From NCBI RefSeq assembly GCF_014656075.1, contig NZ_BNBS01000055.1, positions 1-50,486 of the forward strand: a stretch of DNA of 50,486 nucleotides, given 5' to 3'. The DNA comes from Streptomyces hydrogenans (lineage in GTDB: Bacteria > Actinomycetota > Actinomycetes > Streptomycetales > Streptomycetaceae). Below are positions 17,006 through 25,215 of this stretch, in pieces; the stretch's first letter is position 1, and each line of letters opens with the position of its first letter. The notes below the pieces were generated by a model. It had not been told where the DNA came from. It saw only the letters and a program-made list of their open reading frames with translations, and did no database searches. Position numbers and translations under genes: made by a program.

Positions 17006-17338
17006 TCAGGAACCTGCGTCGCGCTCCCAGCTGTAGAAGCACTGCGCCATGGCGTCCTTGGGGCTGCGCCACGTCAGCGGGTCGTACGCGCTGACGTACG
17101 CCGACAGCTTCTCGCTGGCGTCGCGGAACTCGGGGTGTCCGGTCAGCTTCGCGATGGCCGGCCCCGGGTCCTGTTCCGACTCGATGAGGTGCAGGTACAC
17201 GTCGCCGAACTGGAACAGGCGACGCCGCGTGACGCCGACCAGGTGGGGAAGCTCCCCACGGTCGGAGGCGGCGAACACGTCGGCGATCGCCGGGGCCGAG
17301 CCGGGCGCCATGCGAGCGACGATCAGGGCGTGGTGCAT
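17006..17338 (-). CDS. whiE-ORFVII: TcmI-type polyketide cyclase, WhiE-ORFVII-like
   Basis: A 110-aa ferredoxin-fold monomeric cyclase that directs late ring closure of the aromatic polyketide. The sequence starts MHHALIVARMAPGSAPAIAD and contains VFAASDRGELPHLVGVTRRR followed by LFQFGDVYLHLIE, the standard TcmI-family pattern. The C-terminus is DAMAQCFYSWER. The ATG at 17338 is preceded by AAAGGA at normal spacing; the longer open frame upstream overlaps the next gene and is not used. It is the last gene of the seven-gene minus-strand operon and ends before the strong terminator at 16929-16979. Confidence 0.9.
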   Translation of the reverse strand: MHHALIVARMAPGSAPAIADVFAASDRGELPHLVGVTRRRLFQFGDVYLHLIESEQDPGPAIAKLTGHPEFRDASEKLSAYVSAYDPLTWRSPKDAMAQCFYSWERDAGS

Positions 17339-17385
17339 CGAGCGTCCTTTCAGGGTGCAGGTGTGCGAGTGTCCGCGGCAGGCGG

Positions 17386-17865
17386 TCAGCCGGGCAGGAC
17401 CGGGGCGCTCCGGCGGTCGCGGGCGACCTGCTCGATGCGGTCCCGGATGAGGGCCATCTGCGTGCGGGAGTTGCGGTTGATGTTGTCGGTCATCCAGGCG
17501 TCGTCGACCGGAGCGTCGGGCTTCATCGCGAAGTCCTGCACCCAGCGCATGCGGATGCCGGCCGGGGTCTCCTCGTACTCCCACCGGATGTTCATGTGGT
17601 CGAACGGACCGGTCTCCACGCGGCGGGCGCGAACGGTCCGCCCGGGGCGGTCCACGGTGCGCTCCGACACCCAGCTCCAGACCTTCCCGGACTCGTCCGG
17701 ATGCATGGTCAGGCGGAAGGTGGTGGAGTCGCCCTCGCGGGAGAGCACTTCGAGGGAGGCGTACTCGCTGAAGAGGCCGGGCCACTTCTCGATGTCGTTG
17801 GTGATGTCCCAGACGAGGTCGAGCGGGGCGTCGATCGTGATGCTGTTGTCGGTGTGACCGGCCAC
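17386..17865 (-). CDS. whiE-ORFVI: Polyketide aromatase/cyclase (SRPBCC fold), WhiE-ORFVI-like
   Basis: A 159-aa single-domain START/Bet-v1-like aromatase that folds and aromatises the first ring of the nascent poly-beta-ketone. Characteristic blocks are NSITIDAPLDLVWDITNDIE, KWPGLFSEYASLEVL and RMRWVQDFAMKPDAPVDD near residue 120, which line the cavity in TcmN-type enzymes. The GTG start lies one base after the ACP stop, so translation is coupled. One domain only, as in spore-pigment systems and unlike the didomain ActVII type. Confidence 0.93.
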   Translation of the reverse strand: MAGHTDNSITIDAPLDLVWDITNDIEKWPGLFSEYASLEVLSREGDSTTFRLTMHPDESGKVWSWVSERTVDRPGRTVRARRVETGPFDHMNIRWEYEETPAGIRMRWVQDFAMKPDAPVDDAWMTDNINRNSRTQMALIRDRIEQVARDRRSAPVLPG

Positions 17866-17866
17866 G

Positions 17867-18127
17867 TCAGACTCCAGTCCTGAGGGTGTGGTTCACCAGG
17901 TCGACGAACTCGCCCGGCGTCTTGCAGCGCTCCGCGTCGGTGGGCAGCGCCACGCCGTACCGGTTCTCCAGCTCGCCGACGATGCCGAGCAGGCCGAGCG
18001 AGTCGAGACCGAGGGTGGTGAACGGCGCGTCCGGCGCCTTCTCCAGCTCCCGGGCGTCGACGGTGACGCCGGCTGCCTGCTTCATCAGCGTGGAGAGTTC
18101 GTCGAAGGTCAGTGCGGTGGTGATCAT
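17867..18127 (-). CDS. whiE-ORFV: Type II PKS acyl carrier protein, WhiE-ORFV-like
   Basis: An 86-aa carrier protein that holds the growing polyketide on a phosphopantetheine arm. The attachment serine is S43 in LGLDSLGLL. The helix-1 start FDELSTLMKQAAG and the C-terminal TPGEFVDLVNHTL are typical of the family. The ATG at 18127 is preceded by GGAGAG. It lies between the chain-length factor and the aromatase, the standard order. Confidence 0.95.
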   Translation of the reverse strand: MITTALTFDELSTLMKQAAGVTVDARELEKAPDAPFTTLGLDSLGLLGIVGELENRYGVALPTDAERCKTPGEFVDLVNHTLRTGV

Positions 18128-18151
18128 GTGTGCTCTCCTTCCCGCCCGGTC

Positions 18152-19399
18152 CTACCGGGCGGACTCGTCGCCGCGGCGCACGACCAGCGCCGCGTTGGAT
18201 CCCATGAGTCCCCGGCTGAGGACGAGGGCCGTGCGCAGCTCGGCGGGCCGAGCGCGGGACATCACCAGGTCGAGGTCGTGGCAGATGTCGAACACGTTGG
18301 GAGTGGGCGGCACCACGCCGTGCTCCATCGCGAACACCGCGGCAGCGGTGTCCAGGACGGGCGCTCCGCAGTAGGCGCGGCCGATGCCCGCCTTCGGCGC
18401 GGTGACGGCGACGCGGGTGGCGTGCGCTCCGAGGGCGTCGGCGATCGCCAGCGCCTCGGCACGGTCCGCCTCCGGTACGCCCAGGGCGTCGGCGAAAACG
18501 ACGTCGACTTCCTCGGGGGCGCACCCGGCCTCGTCGAGGGCGACACGGATGGCGCGGGCGAGTCCCTCCCGGGACTCCTCCCAGCGGGAGGCGCCGGTGA
18601 ACGTGGCGCCGTGGCCGGCCACCACGGCCCGGACGGCCGCTCCCCGGTCGCGGGCGCGGGACTCCTCCTCCACGACGAGCATCGCGCCGCCCTCCGCCGG
18701 GACGAAGCCGCAGGCGGCCGAGGTGAAGGGCCGGTAGGCGCGGTCCGGGTCCTCGACGGTGCTGAGCTCGGGGTAGCCGAGCTGGCACACCATCGAGTAC
18801 GGGGCGAGGGGTGCCTCCGCGGCGCCGACGAGCACCGCCCCCGTACCGCGTCGTACGCCCCGAGCGGCGTGGGCGATGGCGTCCAGGCCGCCCGCCTCGT
18901 CGCTCGCGACCACGCCGCACGGCCCCTTGAGGCCGCTCCGGATGGAGATCTGGCCGGTGCTCGCGGCGTAGAACCAGGCGATCGACTGGTACGGGCCGAC
19001 GAACTTGGATCCCTGGCCCCAGAGCTTCTGGAGCTCCCGCTGGCCGAACTCGCCGCCGCCTGAGCCGGCGGCGGTGACGACGCCGATGGAGAAGGGTTCC
19101 TCCGGGCCGTCGTGGACGAGGCCGGCGTCGTCGAGCGCGAGCTGGGCCGCGGCCATCGCGTAGTGGCTGAAGCGGTCGGTCTGGACGAGGAAGGGCTCCT
19201 CGATCAGGTCGGAGGGATCGAAGCCGCGGACCTCGCCCGCGACCTTGAGGGGCAGGTCCTCGCATCCCTCACGGGTGATCCGGTCCAGTACGCCCAGCCC
19301 TTCCCGGACGGACTTCCAGTACGCGTCGGCGCGCAATCCGTTGGGGGCGATCACGCCGATCCCGGTGACGACCGCGCGCCGTGGGCGCTCAGTGCTCAT
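18152..19399 (-). CDS. whiE-ORFIV: Ketosynthase beta / chain-length factor, WhiE-ORFIV-like
   Basis: A 415-aa partner of the ketosynthase that sets chain length and helps prime by malonyl decarboxylation. The thiolase fold is intact, but the active cysteine is replaced: the segment VVASDEAGGLDAI has Glu168 where most chain-length factors have Gln (AEQAGGLDA). The KSalpha catalytic histidines are not conserved. The start at 19399 overlaps the KSalpha stop by 4 nt (ATGA), giving the translational coupling expected for a 1:1 heterodimer. The N-terminus is RRAVVTGIGVIAPNG. Confidence 0.95.
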   Translation of the reverse strand: MSTERPRRAVVTGIGVIAPNGLRADAYWKSVREGLGVLDRITREGCEDLPLKVAGEVRGFDPSDLIEEPFLVQTDRFSHYAMAAAQLALDDAGLVHDGPEEPFSIGVVTAAGSGGGEFGQRELQKLWGQGSKFVGPYQSIAWFYAASTGQISIRSGLKGPCGVVASDEAGGLDAIAHAARGVRRGTGAVLVGAAEAPLAPYSMVCQLGYPELSTVEDPDRAYRPFTSAACGFVPAEGGAMLVVEEESRARDRGAAVRAVVAGHGATFTGASRWEESREGLARAIRVALDEAGCAPEEVDVVFADALGVPEADRAEALAIADALGAHATRVAVTAPKAGIGRAYCGAPVLDTAAAVFAMEHGVVPPTPNVFDICHDLDLVMSRARPAELRTALVLSRGLMGSNAALVVRRGDESAR

Positions 19400-20664
19400 C
19401 GTGTCCTCCCGCCCGGTCCCGTCAGGAGCACCGCGGACTGGAAGCCGCCGAATCCGCTGCCGACGGAGAGCACGTTCCTGAGCTTCCGGGGGCGGGCGTT
19501 GCGCGGCACGTAGTCCAGGTCGCACTCGGGGTCGGGGGTCTCGTAGTTCGCCGTCGGAGGCACCACTTGGTGCTTCAGCGCGAGCACGCAGGCAGCCACC
19601 TCTATCGCCCCGATCGCTCCGAGCGAGTGCCCCACCATGGATTTGATGGAGCTCATGGGCGTGTCGTACGCGTGCGAGCCCAGGGATCGCTTCACAGCGG
19701 CGGTCTCGTGCCGGTCGTTCTGCCGGGTGCCAGAGCCGTGTGCGTTGACGTAGTCGATCAGCGTGGGATCGAGCCGGGCCTGGTCGAGCGTGGAGTCGAT
19801 CGCCCGGGACATCTCCAGCCCCTCGCTGGTCAGACCGGTCATGTGGTACGCGTTGCCGAAGGTGGCGTAGCCGCCGATCTCGCAGTAGATGTGCGCACCG
19901 CGTGCCCTGGCGTGCTCGTACTCCTCCAGGACGAGGACGGCCGCGCCTTCGCCCATGACGAAACCGTTGCGGTTGTTGTCGAAGGGCCGGGAGGCGTGCT
20001 CCGGGTCGTCGTTGTCGGGCGACGTGGCCTTGATGGCGTCGAAGCAGGCCATGGTGATGGGGGAGATGGGGGAGTCCGACGCACCTGAGATGCAGACGTC
20101 GGCCCGGCCCTCCGCGATGGTGTGGAAGGCATAGCCCACGGCGTCGAGGCCGGAGGTGCAGCCGGTGGAGACCGTCTGCACCGGGCCGCGGGCGCCGAAC
20201 TGCTCGGCCACGACGGAGGAGAGCGTGCTCGGTGAGAACGCCATGTGCAGCTTGGGGTCGGCCGCGCGGTGGTCCACGTCCCACCGCCGCCCGCCCTCGC
20301 TGACCAGGACGTAGTCGTGTTCGAGCCGGGTGGTGCCGCCGACGGCGCTGCCCAGGGAGACGGCGACGCGCCAGGGGTCTTCGGCGTCGGTGTCGAGTCC
20401 GGAGTCTCGGACGGCTTCCCCGGCGGCGACCACGGCGAACTGGATGTACCGGTCGGCGTGGCGGCTCAGATCCGGATCCAGTCCGTGGTCCGCCGGGTCG
20501 AAGTCGCACTCGGCGGCTATGCGGGAGCGCAGCCCGACCGGGTCGAACAGCGTGATACCGCGGGTCGCGGTACGGCCGGCGGCGAGCAGGTCCCAGAACG
20601 CACGTGACCCGATGCCGCCTGGAGCGACCACACCGATGCCGGTGACGGCCACTCGCCGGTTCAC
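19396..20664 (-). CDS. whiE-ORFIII: Ketosynthase alpha, WhiE-ORFIII-like
   Basis: A 422-aa beta-ketoacyl synthase that performs the iterative malonyl condensations of the spore-pigment polyketide. The catalytic triad is visible: C169 in VSTGCTSGLDAVGYAF, H309 in VNAHGSGTRQND and H346 in SMVGHSLGAIGAIEVA. The N-terminus RRVAVTGIGVVAPGGIG and C-terminal SVGSGFGGFQSAVLL are typical of type II KS. It overlaps both neighbours by 4 nt. Upstream is the cupin gene and downstream the chain-length factor. Confidence 0.96.
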   Translation of the reverse strand: MNRRVAVTGIGVVAPGGIGSRAFWDLLAAGRTATRGITLFDPVGLRSRIAAECDFDPADHGLDPDLSRHADRYIQFAVVAAGEAVRDSGLDTDAEDPWRVAVSLGSAVGGTTRLEHDYVLVSEGGRRWDVDHRAADPKLHMAFSPSTLSSVVAEQFGARGPVQTVSTGCTSGLDAVGYAFHTIAEGRADVCISGASDSPISPITMACFDAIKATSPDNDDPEHASRPFDNNRNGFVMGEGAAVLVLEEYEHARARGAHIYCEIGGYATFGNAYHMTGLTSEGLEMSRAIDSTLDQARLDPTLIDYVNAHGSGTRQNDRHETAAVKRSLGSHAYDTPMSSIKSMVGHSLGAIGAIEVAACVLALKHQVVPPTANYETPDPECDLDYVPRNARPRKLRNVLSVGSGFGGFQSAVLLTGPGGRTR

Positions 20665-21131
20665 TCGATGGCCCCGCTTCGCTCGGAGACCCGTCCCGGG
20701 TCGTGCACGGTCAGGTGCGGGCCCGCGGCGGCGAGCTCGGCCTCGTCGGTGATTTCCGTGTCGACGTGACCGAGGCTCGGTCGGGGGGCGAGCGGGCCCA
20801 GGTGGAAGACCATGCGGGCCTCCACATCGCCCACGTTGCGGAAGCGGTGCCGTACGTCGATCGGGATCAGGAGGCCCTGATCGGGCTGGAGCGCGTACGT
20901 GTCGCCATCCAGGTCCACCTCCAGTGCGCCCGAGACCACGTACACGAACTCCTCGGAGTACGGGTGGTAATGCTCGCCGATGCGCTCGCCGGGCTGGACG
21001 ATGGCCAGGCCCATGAAGCCGCTGGTGGAACCCACGGTGGCCGGCGTGAGCATGGCCCGCAGGTCACCTCCCCGCCTGCGGTTGGGTTCCGTCTCGCTGA
21101 GGTTCACGATGCGTGGACGCTGGTTGAGCAT
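20661..21131 (-). CDS. whiE-ORFII: Cupin protein, WhiE-ORFII-like
   Basis: A 156-aa single-domain cupin. The metal-binding motifs are GERIGEHYHPYSEEFVYVVSG (~48-68) and the second cupin block PIDVRHRFRNVGDVEARMVF. Spore-pigment loci carry such a cupin next to KSalpha; a role in polyketide cyclisation or stabilisation is proposed but not firmly established. The ATG at 21131 is preceded by GGAGG, and the stop overlaps the KSalpha start. Confidence 0.9.
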   Translation of the reverse strand: MLNQRPRIVNLSETEPNRRRGGDLRAMLTPATVGSTSGFMGLAIVQPGERIGEHYHPYSEEFVYVVSGALEVDLDGDTYALQPDQGLLIPIDVRHRFRNVGDVEARMVFHLGPLAPRPSLGHVDTEITDEAELAAAGPHLTVHDPGRVSERSGAIE

Positions 21132-21198
21132 GGTTGCTACCTCCAGATGTGACAGTGACGTGCTGGGGAGCGGCCGCGGTGCGAGCCGCGGTCGTCCG

Positions 21199-22320
21199 TC
21201 AGGAGTGCGCCGAACGGTCCGTGACGGGCAGCATGTCCGCGTGCGACAGAAGCCGGTTGATGTTGCGCTCCGTCTCCAGGGAGCCCTCGACGCCGACCGC
21301 GGCGCCGTCGAGGAGGCGTTCCAACTCCGCGGCCTTCCCCGGGCCCTTGAGCCCGAGGGAGGCGACGGGGTCGAGGTCGAGGTCGCCCGTGACGTCGACG
21401 AGGCGCACCACGATGTCGTCGCGCTGGAACACAGTGCTGCTGTGCACCGGGTTGTCCGGATCGTCCGCGGCGGCCCGGTCCTGACGGGAGAGCAGCCGGG
21501 CGAGCGCCATCCCCTGGCCTTCCTTGGCCGGGTAGTACAGCGCGTGCCGTCGCAGGTCGGCCGGAACAGGCCGGTCGGACACCACATGCTGGACGGCGGG
21601 CAGCGCGGCCCGGGTGAAGAACACCCGTGCCGACTCGGGGTCGGTCAGGTCCCGGTCCTGCTCGAGGTACGGGTTGATGGCTTCCTCGACCGCTCGCACC
21701 TGAGGCTGCCGGGCGACGTGCCGCAGCGCCACGAGCAGGTCGCCCTCCACCTCCACGGCACGCACGACGCGGTTCCCGTGCATGAAGAGGGAGGTGCGGC
21801 GCAGCCGTGTGCCCTCGTCGACCTGGGCCTGGGGCGACTCGTACCCGGCGAGGAGCTCCGCCACCTTCGACTCGGAACCCGGCTTGACGGTGAAGGTGAG
21901 GGCGTGGCGTGCCACACCGTCGCCCACACGGGGCTCCACCGGCACGTCGGCCGATGCCGCGGTCCGCGAGGCCGGCTGACCGGGGCTCGTCTCCCGGAGG
22001 ATGCTGTAGCGCATCGACCGGGTGTCCCGGACGCAGCTGTGCATCGGCTTGACGGTTTCGACGTGCTCCTCGCTGTTCACCCACGCGAGGAACGGCGGCG
22101 CGCTCTCCCACTCGCTGGTGATGAGCCACTGCGAGGGGTTCTCGATGGACTGGCAGAGCTGGTCACTGATGTGGCCGGGCACTGAGGCGACCTGCTTGCG
22201 CATGAGCTCGTACGCGTCAAGGAACTGCTGCTGCGCTCCTTCGTACAGGTCGAGCAGGAGGATCACCCGCAGCCTGGAGCCGTCGAACACAGACTGCGAG
22301 ATGCGTCCCGAGGGGGCCAT
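21199..22320 (-). CDS. whiE-ORFI: WhiE-ORFI-like protein: ABM domain plus SchA/CurD domain
   Basis: A 373-aa first gene of the minus-strand spore-pigment operon. Residues ~10-110 form an antibiotic-biosynthesis-monooxygenase-like ferredoxin fold (QFLDAYELMRKQVASVPGHI, then ITSEWESAPPFLAWVNSEEH). From ~140 onward lies the SchA/CurD-type region known from spore-pigment loci (HALTFTVKPGSESKVAELLA, ADLRRHALYYPAKEGQGMAL). The likely role is oxygenation or help with folding of the polyketide; the exact reaction is not established for the family. The start is taken at ATG 22320 rather than the in-frame upstream codon, because AGAGG sits before it. Confidence 0.88.
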   Translation of the reverse strand: MAPSGRISQSVFDGSRLRVILLLDLYEGAQQQFLDAYELMRKQVASVPGHISDQLCQSIENPSQWLITSEWESAPPFLAWVNSEEHVETVKPMHSCVRDTRSMRYSILRETSPGQPASRTAASADVPVEPRVGDGVARHALTFTVKPGSESKVAELLAGYESPQAQVDEGTRLRRTSLFMHGNRVVRAVEVEGDLLVALRHVARQPQVRAVEEAINPYLEQDRDLTDPESARVFFTRAALPAVQHVVSDRPVPADLRRHALYYPAKEGQGMALARLLSRQDRAAADDPDNPVHSSTVFQRDDIVVRLVDVTGDLDLDPVASLGLKGPGKAAELERLLDGAAVGVEGSLETERNINRLLSHADMLPVTDRSAHS

Positions 22321-22553
22321 CCGGCACACCTCTTCTCTTCTCGGTGGGGGTGGGGAGACGGCCTACCCAGCCGATACGCCGAGGCCGACATGTGTCGATC
22401 CTTGACAGGAGCGCCGACAGCGCGCGAGCCGCGTGAAGCGGACGAGTGAACCGCGTGTCATCCGGGTGCCCAAGGCACGCGAACCCGTCCCCGAAGGGCA
22501 TGAATCTGCATCCCATCCCCAACTCGCGTCGCAGGCGACGCCGGAGACGAGCA
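22321..22553. promoter_or_regulatory. Divergent promoter region of the whiE-like locus
   Basis: This 233-bp gap separates whiE-ORFI (minus) from ORFVIII (plus) and must hold both promoters. In S. coelicolor the equivalent gap carries two sporulation-controlled promoters, one of them sigma-F dependent. A TTGACA occurs at about 22402-22407, but I cannot pair it with a convincing -10 box. No clear palindromic operator was seen. Confidence 0.5.
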
Positions 22554-24215
22554 ATGACCCGATTCGACTCGGCCGGGGAAGCAACCGGCCACCGCACGCC
22601 CGTACTCATCGTCGGCGGCTCACTGGTGGGCCTGTCCACCTCGCTGTTCCTGGGGCGTCTCGGAGTGCCGCACACGCTGGTCGAGCGCCATGCCGCCACC
22701 TCGATCCACCCGCGCGGCCGCGGCAACAACGTGCGCACGATGGAGGTGTTCCGCAGCGCCGGAATGACGCGGCCCATCCAGGAGGCCGCGTCGGTCCTGG
22801 CAGCCAACAACGGGATCCTGCAGACGCCGAGCCTGGTGGGCGATGTCGGCGAGTGGCTGTTCAAGGACATCGACCCCGGTGGCGGGGTCGCCCGCATCAG
22901 CCCCGCGGGGTGGTGTCTGTGCAGCCAGAACGATCTCGAACCGGTGCTCCTGAAGCACGCTGGGGAGCTCGGCGGAGATCTGCGGTTCGCGACCGAGCTG
23001 ATGTCCTTCGAGCAGGACGCCGAAGGGGTGACCGCGCAGGTCAAGAGTCGCGGCACCGGTGAACACACCACCATCCGCGCGGACTACCTGGTCGCGGCGG
23101 ACGGCCCGCGCAGCCCGGTCCGCGAGCAACTCGGCATCGGGCAGAGCGGCCCGGGCGACCTCTTCCACAACGTGAGCATCACCTTCGTCTCCCGCGGCCT
23201 CGCGGACGTCGTCGGCGACCGGAAGTTCATCGTCTGCTACCTGACGAACCCGGAGGCCGACGGGGCCCTACTGCCCGTCGACAACCGGGAGCACTGGGTG
23301 TTCCACGCTCCCTGGCACCCCGAACACGGCGAGACACTGGAGGAGTTCACCGACGAGCGGTGCAGGGAGCACATCCGGCGGGCCGTGGGGGTGCCGGACC
23401 TCGATGTGGAGATCACCGGCAGAGCTCCTTGGCACGCGGCGCAGAGGGTCGCCGAACGGTACGCGGAGGGCCGGGTGTTCCTCGTCGGCGACTCCGCCCA
23501 CGAGATGCCGCCCACCGGGGCGTTCGGCTCCAACACCGGCATCCAGGACGCGCACAACCTCGCCTGGAAGCTCGCGGCCGTACTGGGCGGCTGGGCCGGC
23601 CCCGGCCTGCTCGCCTCCTACGGCGCGGAGCGCCGGCCGGTCGCGGAGACGACGAGTGCCCGGGCTGCGGCGCGGTCGGTCGAGCACAGCCACCCCGGGT
23701 ACGCCCCCGGCCCCGGATCCGGCGGCCCCCGGGGGAAGAAGGGCGGCATCCTCAGCGACGTGCTCGGCTACCGCTACCCGCAGGGCGCCGTCCTGGGCAC
23801 CGATCGGACCATGCCGGTCGTGCCCGACGGGCTGCGCCTGACGGGTGAACCCGGAAGCCGGGCACCCCACATGTGGCTGAGCCGCGCCGGTACCCGGATC
23901 TCCACGCTCGATCTGTACGAGCGGTCCCTGGTCCTTCTGAGTTCCGAAGACGGCGCCTGCGACTGGCACACCGCGGCGACACACGTCGCGCAGCAGCTGT
24001 CGGTGCCGCTCGACTCGTACCGGATCGGTGCGGGTCCCGCCGCGGATCTCGCCCCCGCGAGCGAAACGGACTGGGCGGAGGTTCACGGCACCACTCCGGA
24101 CGGCGCGGTGCTGGTCCGCCCCGACGGCTTCGTCGCGTGGCGGTCCGAAGGAGCGTCGGCGGATCCCGGAGCGGTGTTGCGGCAAGCCCTCACGGCGATC
24201 CTGGGCCGGGACTGA
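22554..24215 (+). CDS. whiE-ORFVIII: FAD-dependent aromatic polyketide hydroxylase, WhiE-ORFVIII-like
   Basis: A 553-aa flavoprotein monooxygenase of the phenol-hydroxylase/TetX-like group that oxygenates the pigment polyketide using NAD(P)H and O2. The N-terminal FAD motif is VLIVGGSLVGLSTSLFLGRL, the NAD(P)H/FAD DG motif is YLVAADGPRSPVREQLG, and the GD motif is VFLVGDSAHEMPPTGAFGSN with NTGIQDAHNLAWKLAAVL. A thioredoxin-like C-terminal domain begins around residue 430. The ATG at 22554 is preceded by GGAGACGA. Transcription diverges from ORFI-VII, exactly as in the S. coelicolor whiE locus. Confidence 0.93.
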   Translation: MTRFDSAGEATGHRTPVLIVGGSLVGLSTSLFLGRLGVPHTLVERHAATSIHPRGRGNNVRTMEVFRSAGMTRPIQEAASVLAANNGILQTPSLVGDVGEWLFKDIDPGGGVARISPAGWCLCSQNDLEPVLLKHAGELGGDLRFATELMSFEQDAEGVTAQVKSRGTGEHTTIRADYLVAADGPRSPVREQLGIGQSGPGDLFHNVSITFVSRGLADVVGDRKFIVCYLTNPEADGALLPVDNREHWVFHAPWHPEHGETLEEFTDERCREHIRRAVGVPDLDVEITGRAPWHAAQRVAERYAEGRVFLVGDSAHEMPPTGAFGSNTGIQDAHNLAWKLAAVLGGWAGPGLLASYGAERRPVAETTSARAAARSVEHSHPGYAPGPGSGGPRGKKGGILSDVLGYRYPQGAVLGTDRTMPVVPDGLRLTGEPGSRAPHMWLSRAGTRISTLDLYERSLVLLSSEDGACDWHTAATHVAQQLSVPLDSYRIGAGPAADLAPASETDWAEVHGTTPDGAVLVRPDGFVAWRSEGASADPGAVLRQALTAILGRD

Positions 24216-24532
24216 CCGCTTCCTCGTGGCCCGCACGGCAGGACCGGAAGCCTTCGCCATGAACCGGACCAGGCAGCACCGACGACGCTCGTGATCCTTG
24301 CGGCTAGACCGTTCGCGCGCAGGACGTCGTCCGATCCCGCGCACCGGACAAGCCGCGGTGACCTGCGCAAATGATCACCAGCAGGGCAGATCAAGACCCC
24401 GACCGGGGGACAGCGCGCGCGAATCTCCCGTTGCGGTGCTCACCGGTCGGGGTTCTGCTCGTGCACGGAGCACAGCACAGGCGCCGCGCTGCCCAGCCGG
24501 CCGGGAAAGCTCCGCCGAAGGAGAGAAGAAGC
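24216..24532. other. Intergenic, ~317 bp
   Basis: No supported gene. It holds the 5' region of the secreted protein at 24533, with a GAAGGAGAG ribosome site at the end. A more AT-rich patch around 24365-24400 (gcgcaaatgatcacc) could be promoter DNA. Confidence 0.4.
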
Positions 24533-25051
24533 ATGCGTCTCGCACGTACGGGTCCCCAGCTCGCCCTGGTCCTGAGCGCCCTCGTCCTGTCCGCATCCCC
24601 CGCCGTCGCGGCGCCCGACGGTGACGTCCGGGTCAATCCGGGGAAGGCGGCTCCCGGGACCACCGTCACCGTGAGCACGACCGCCTGCGGCAAGGAGACC
24701 TACGGCAAGGGCGAGTCGGAAGCGGGCGGGAAGTTCCACCTCCTGCCCGGCGACCGGGAAGGCGTGCTGGTGGGTACGTTCAAGCTCCCGCTGGAAGCCG
24801 CCTCCGGCACGGACACGGTGACCCTCAAGTGCCCGCCTCGCATCAAGCAGACCGTCACCTATCAGATCTCCGGCCGGCCGGTCGGTGCGGTCGAAGCGGG
24901 CTTCGGCTGGGCCGCGGGCGCCGGCGAAGGGGCGGACGGGGGCGGCAGCGGCGTCCCCTACACCCTCGGGGCGTTGCTCCTGGGCGGCGCAGCCGCCGGC
25001 ATCCTGATCAGAACGCGCCGCCGCGCCACCGCCGCCCGGAACGGCGCCTGA
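24533..25051 (+). CDS. Secreted protein with C-terminal membrane anchor
   Basis: A 172-aa exported protein of unknown function. Residues 1-~27 are a signal peptide ending SPAVAA. The mature part has an immunoglobulin-like beta-rich look (VRVNPGKAAPGTTVTVSTTA), and a Cys pair (in TACGKE and LKCPPR) may form a disulfide. A Gly-rich linker precedes a hydrophobic helix at ~142-160 followed by RTRRR, giving an outside-facing anchored topology. The layout is the same as in the protein at 11366-12025 but without repeats. Relatives occur beside sortases in actinomycetes; none is adjacent here. Confidence 0.78.
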   Translation: MRLARTGPQLALVLSALVLSASPAVAAPDGDVRVNPGKAAPGTTVTVSTTACGKETYGKGESEAGGKFHLLPGDREGVLVGTFKLPLEAASGTDTVTLKCPPRIKQTVTYQISGRPVGAVEAGFGWAAGAGEGADGGGSGVPYTLGALLLGGAAAGILIRTRRRATAARNGA

Positions 25052-25090
25052 GCCCACAGCCTCGGCTCCGGTTCCGGTTCCGGTTCCTGC

Positions 25091-25114
25091 GTGCACCGGC
25101 GGCCGCCGGTGCAC
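25091..25114. terminator. Perfect 24-bp palindrome, probable terminator
   Basis: The half-site gtgcaccggcgg is followed immediately by its exact complement, with no spacer. It lies 40 bp after the secreted-protein stop and just before the transposase remnant. A preceding tandem of ggttcc units spans ~25068-25086. Cruciform or terminator function is likely; an operator is possible because the outer arms are the gtgcac hexamer seen at 3217-3280. Confidence 0.55.
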
Positions 25115-25215
25115 TGCGCCCCCGTAGTCGCCGGACACCACCGTGCCCGGCTAAGAGGTCCTAACAGAAGATGTTGATCATGTGACTGTCGGCTTGGTCG
25201 CTCGTCGGTCCGTTC

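Noticed and set aside
22402..22430. TTGACA near the middle of the whiE divergent region as a sigma-70 type promoter
   Set aside because: No acceptable -10 hexamer at 16-19 bp, and whiE promoters in S. coelicolor are sporulation-specific.
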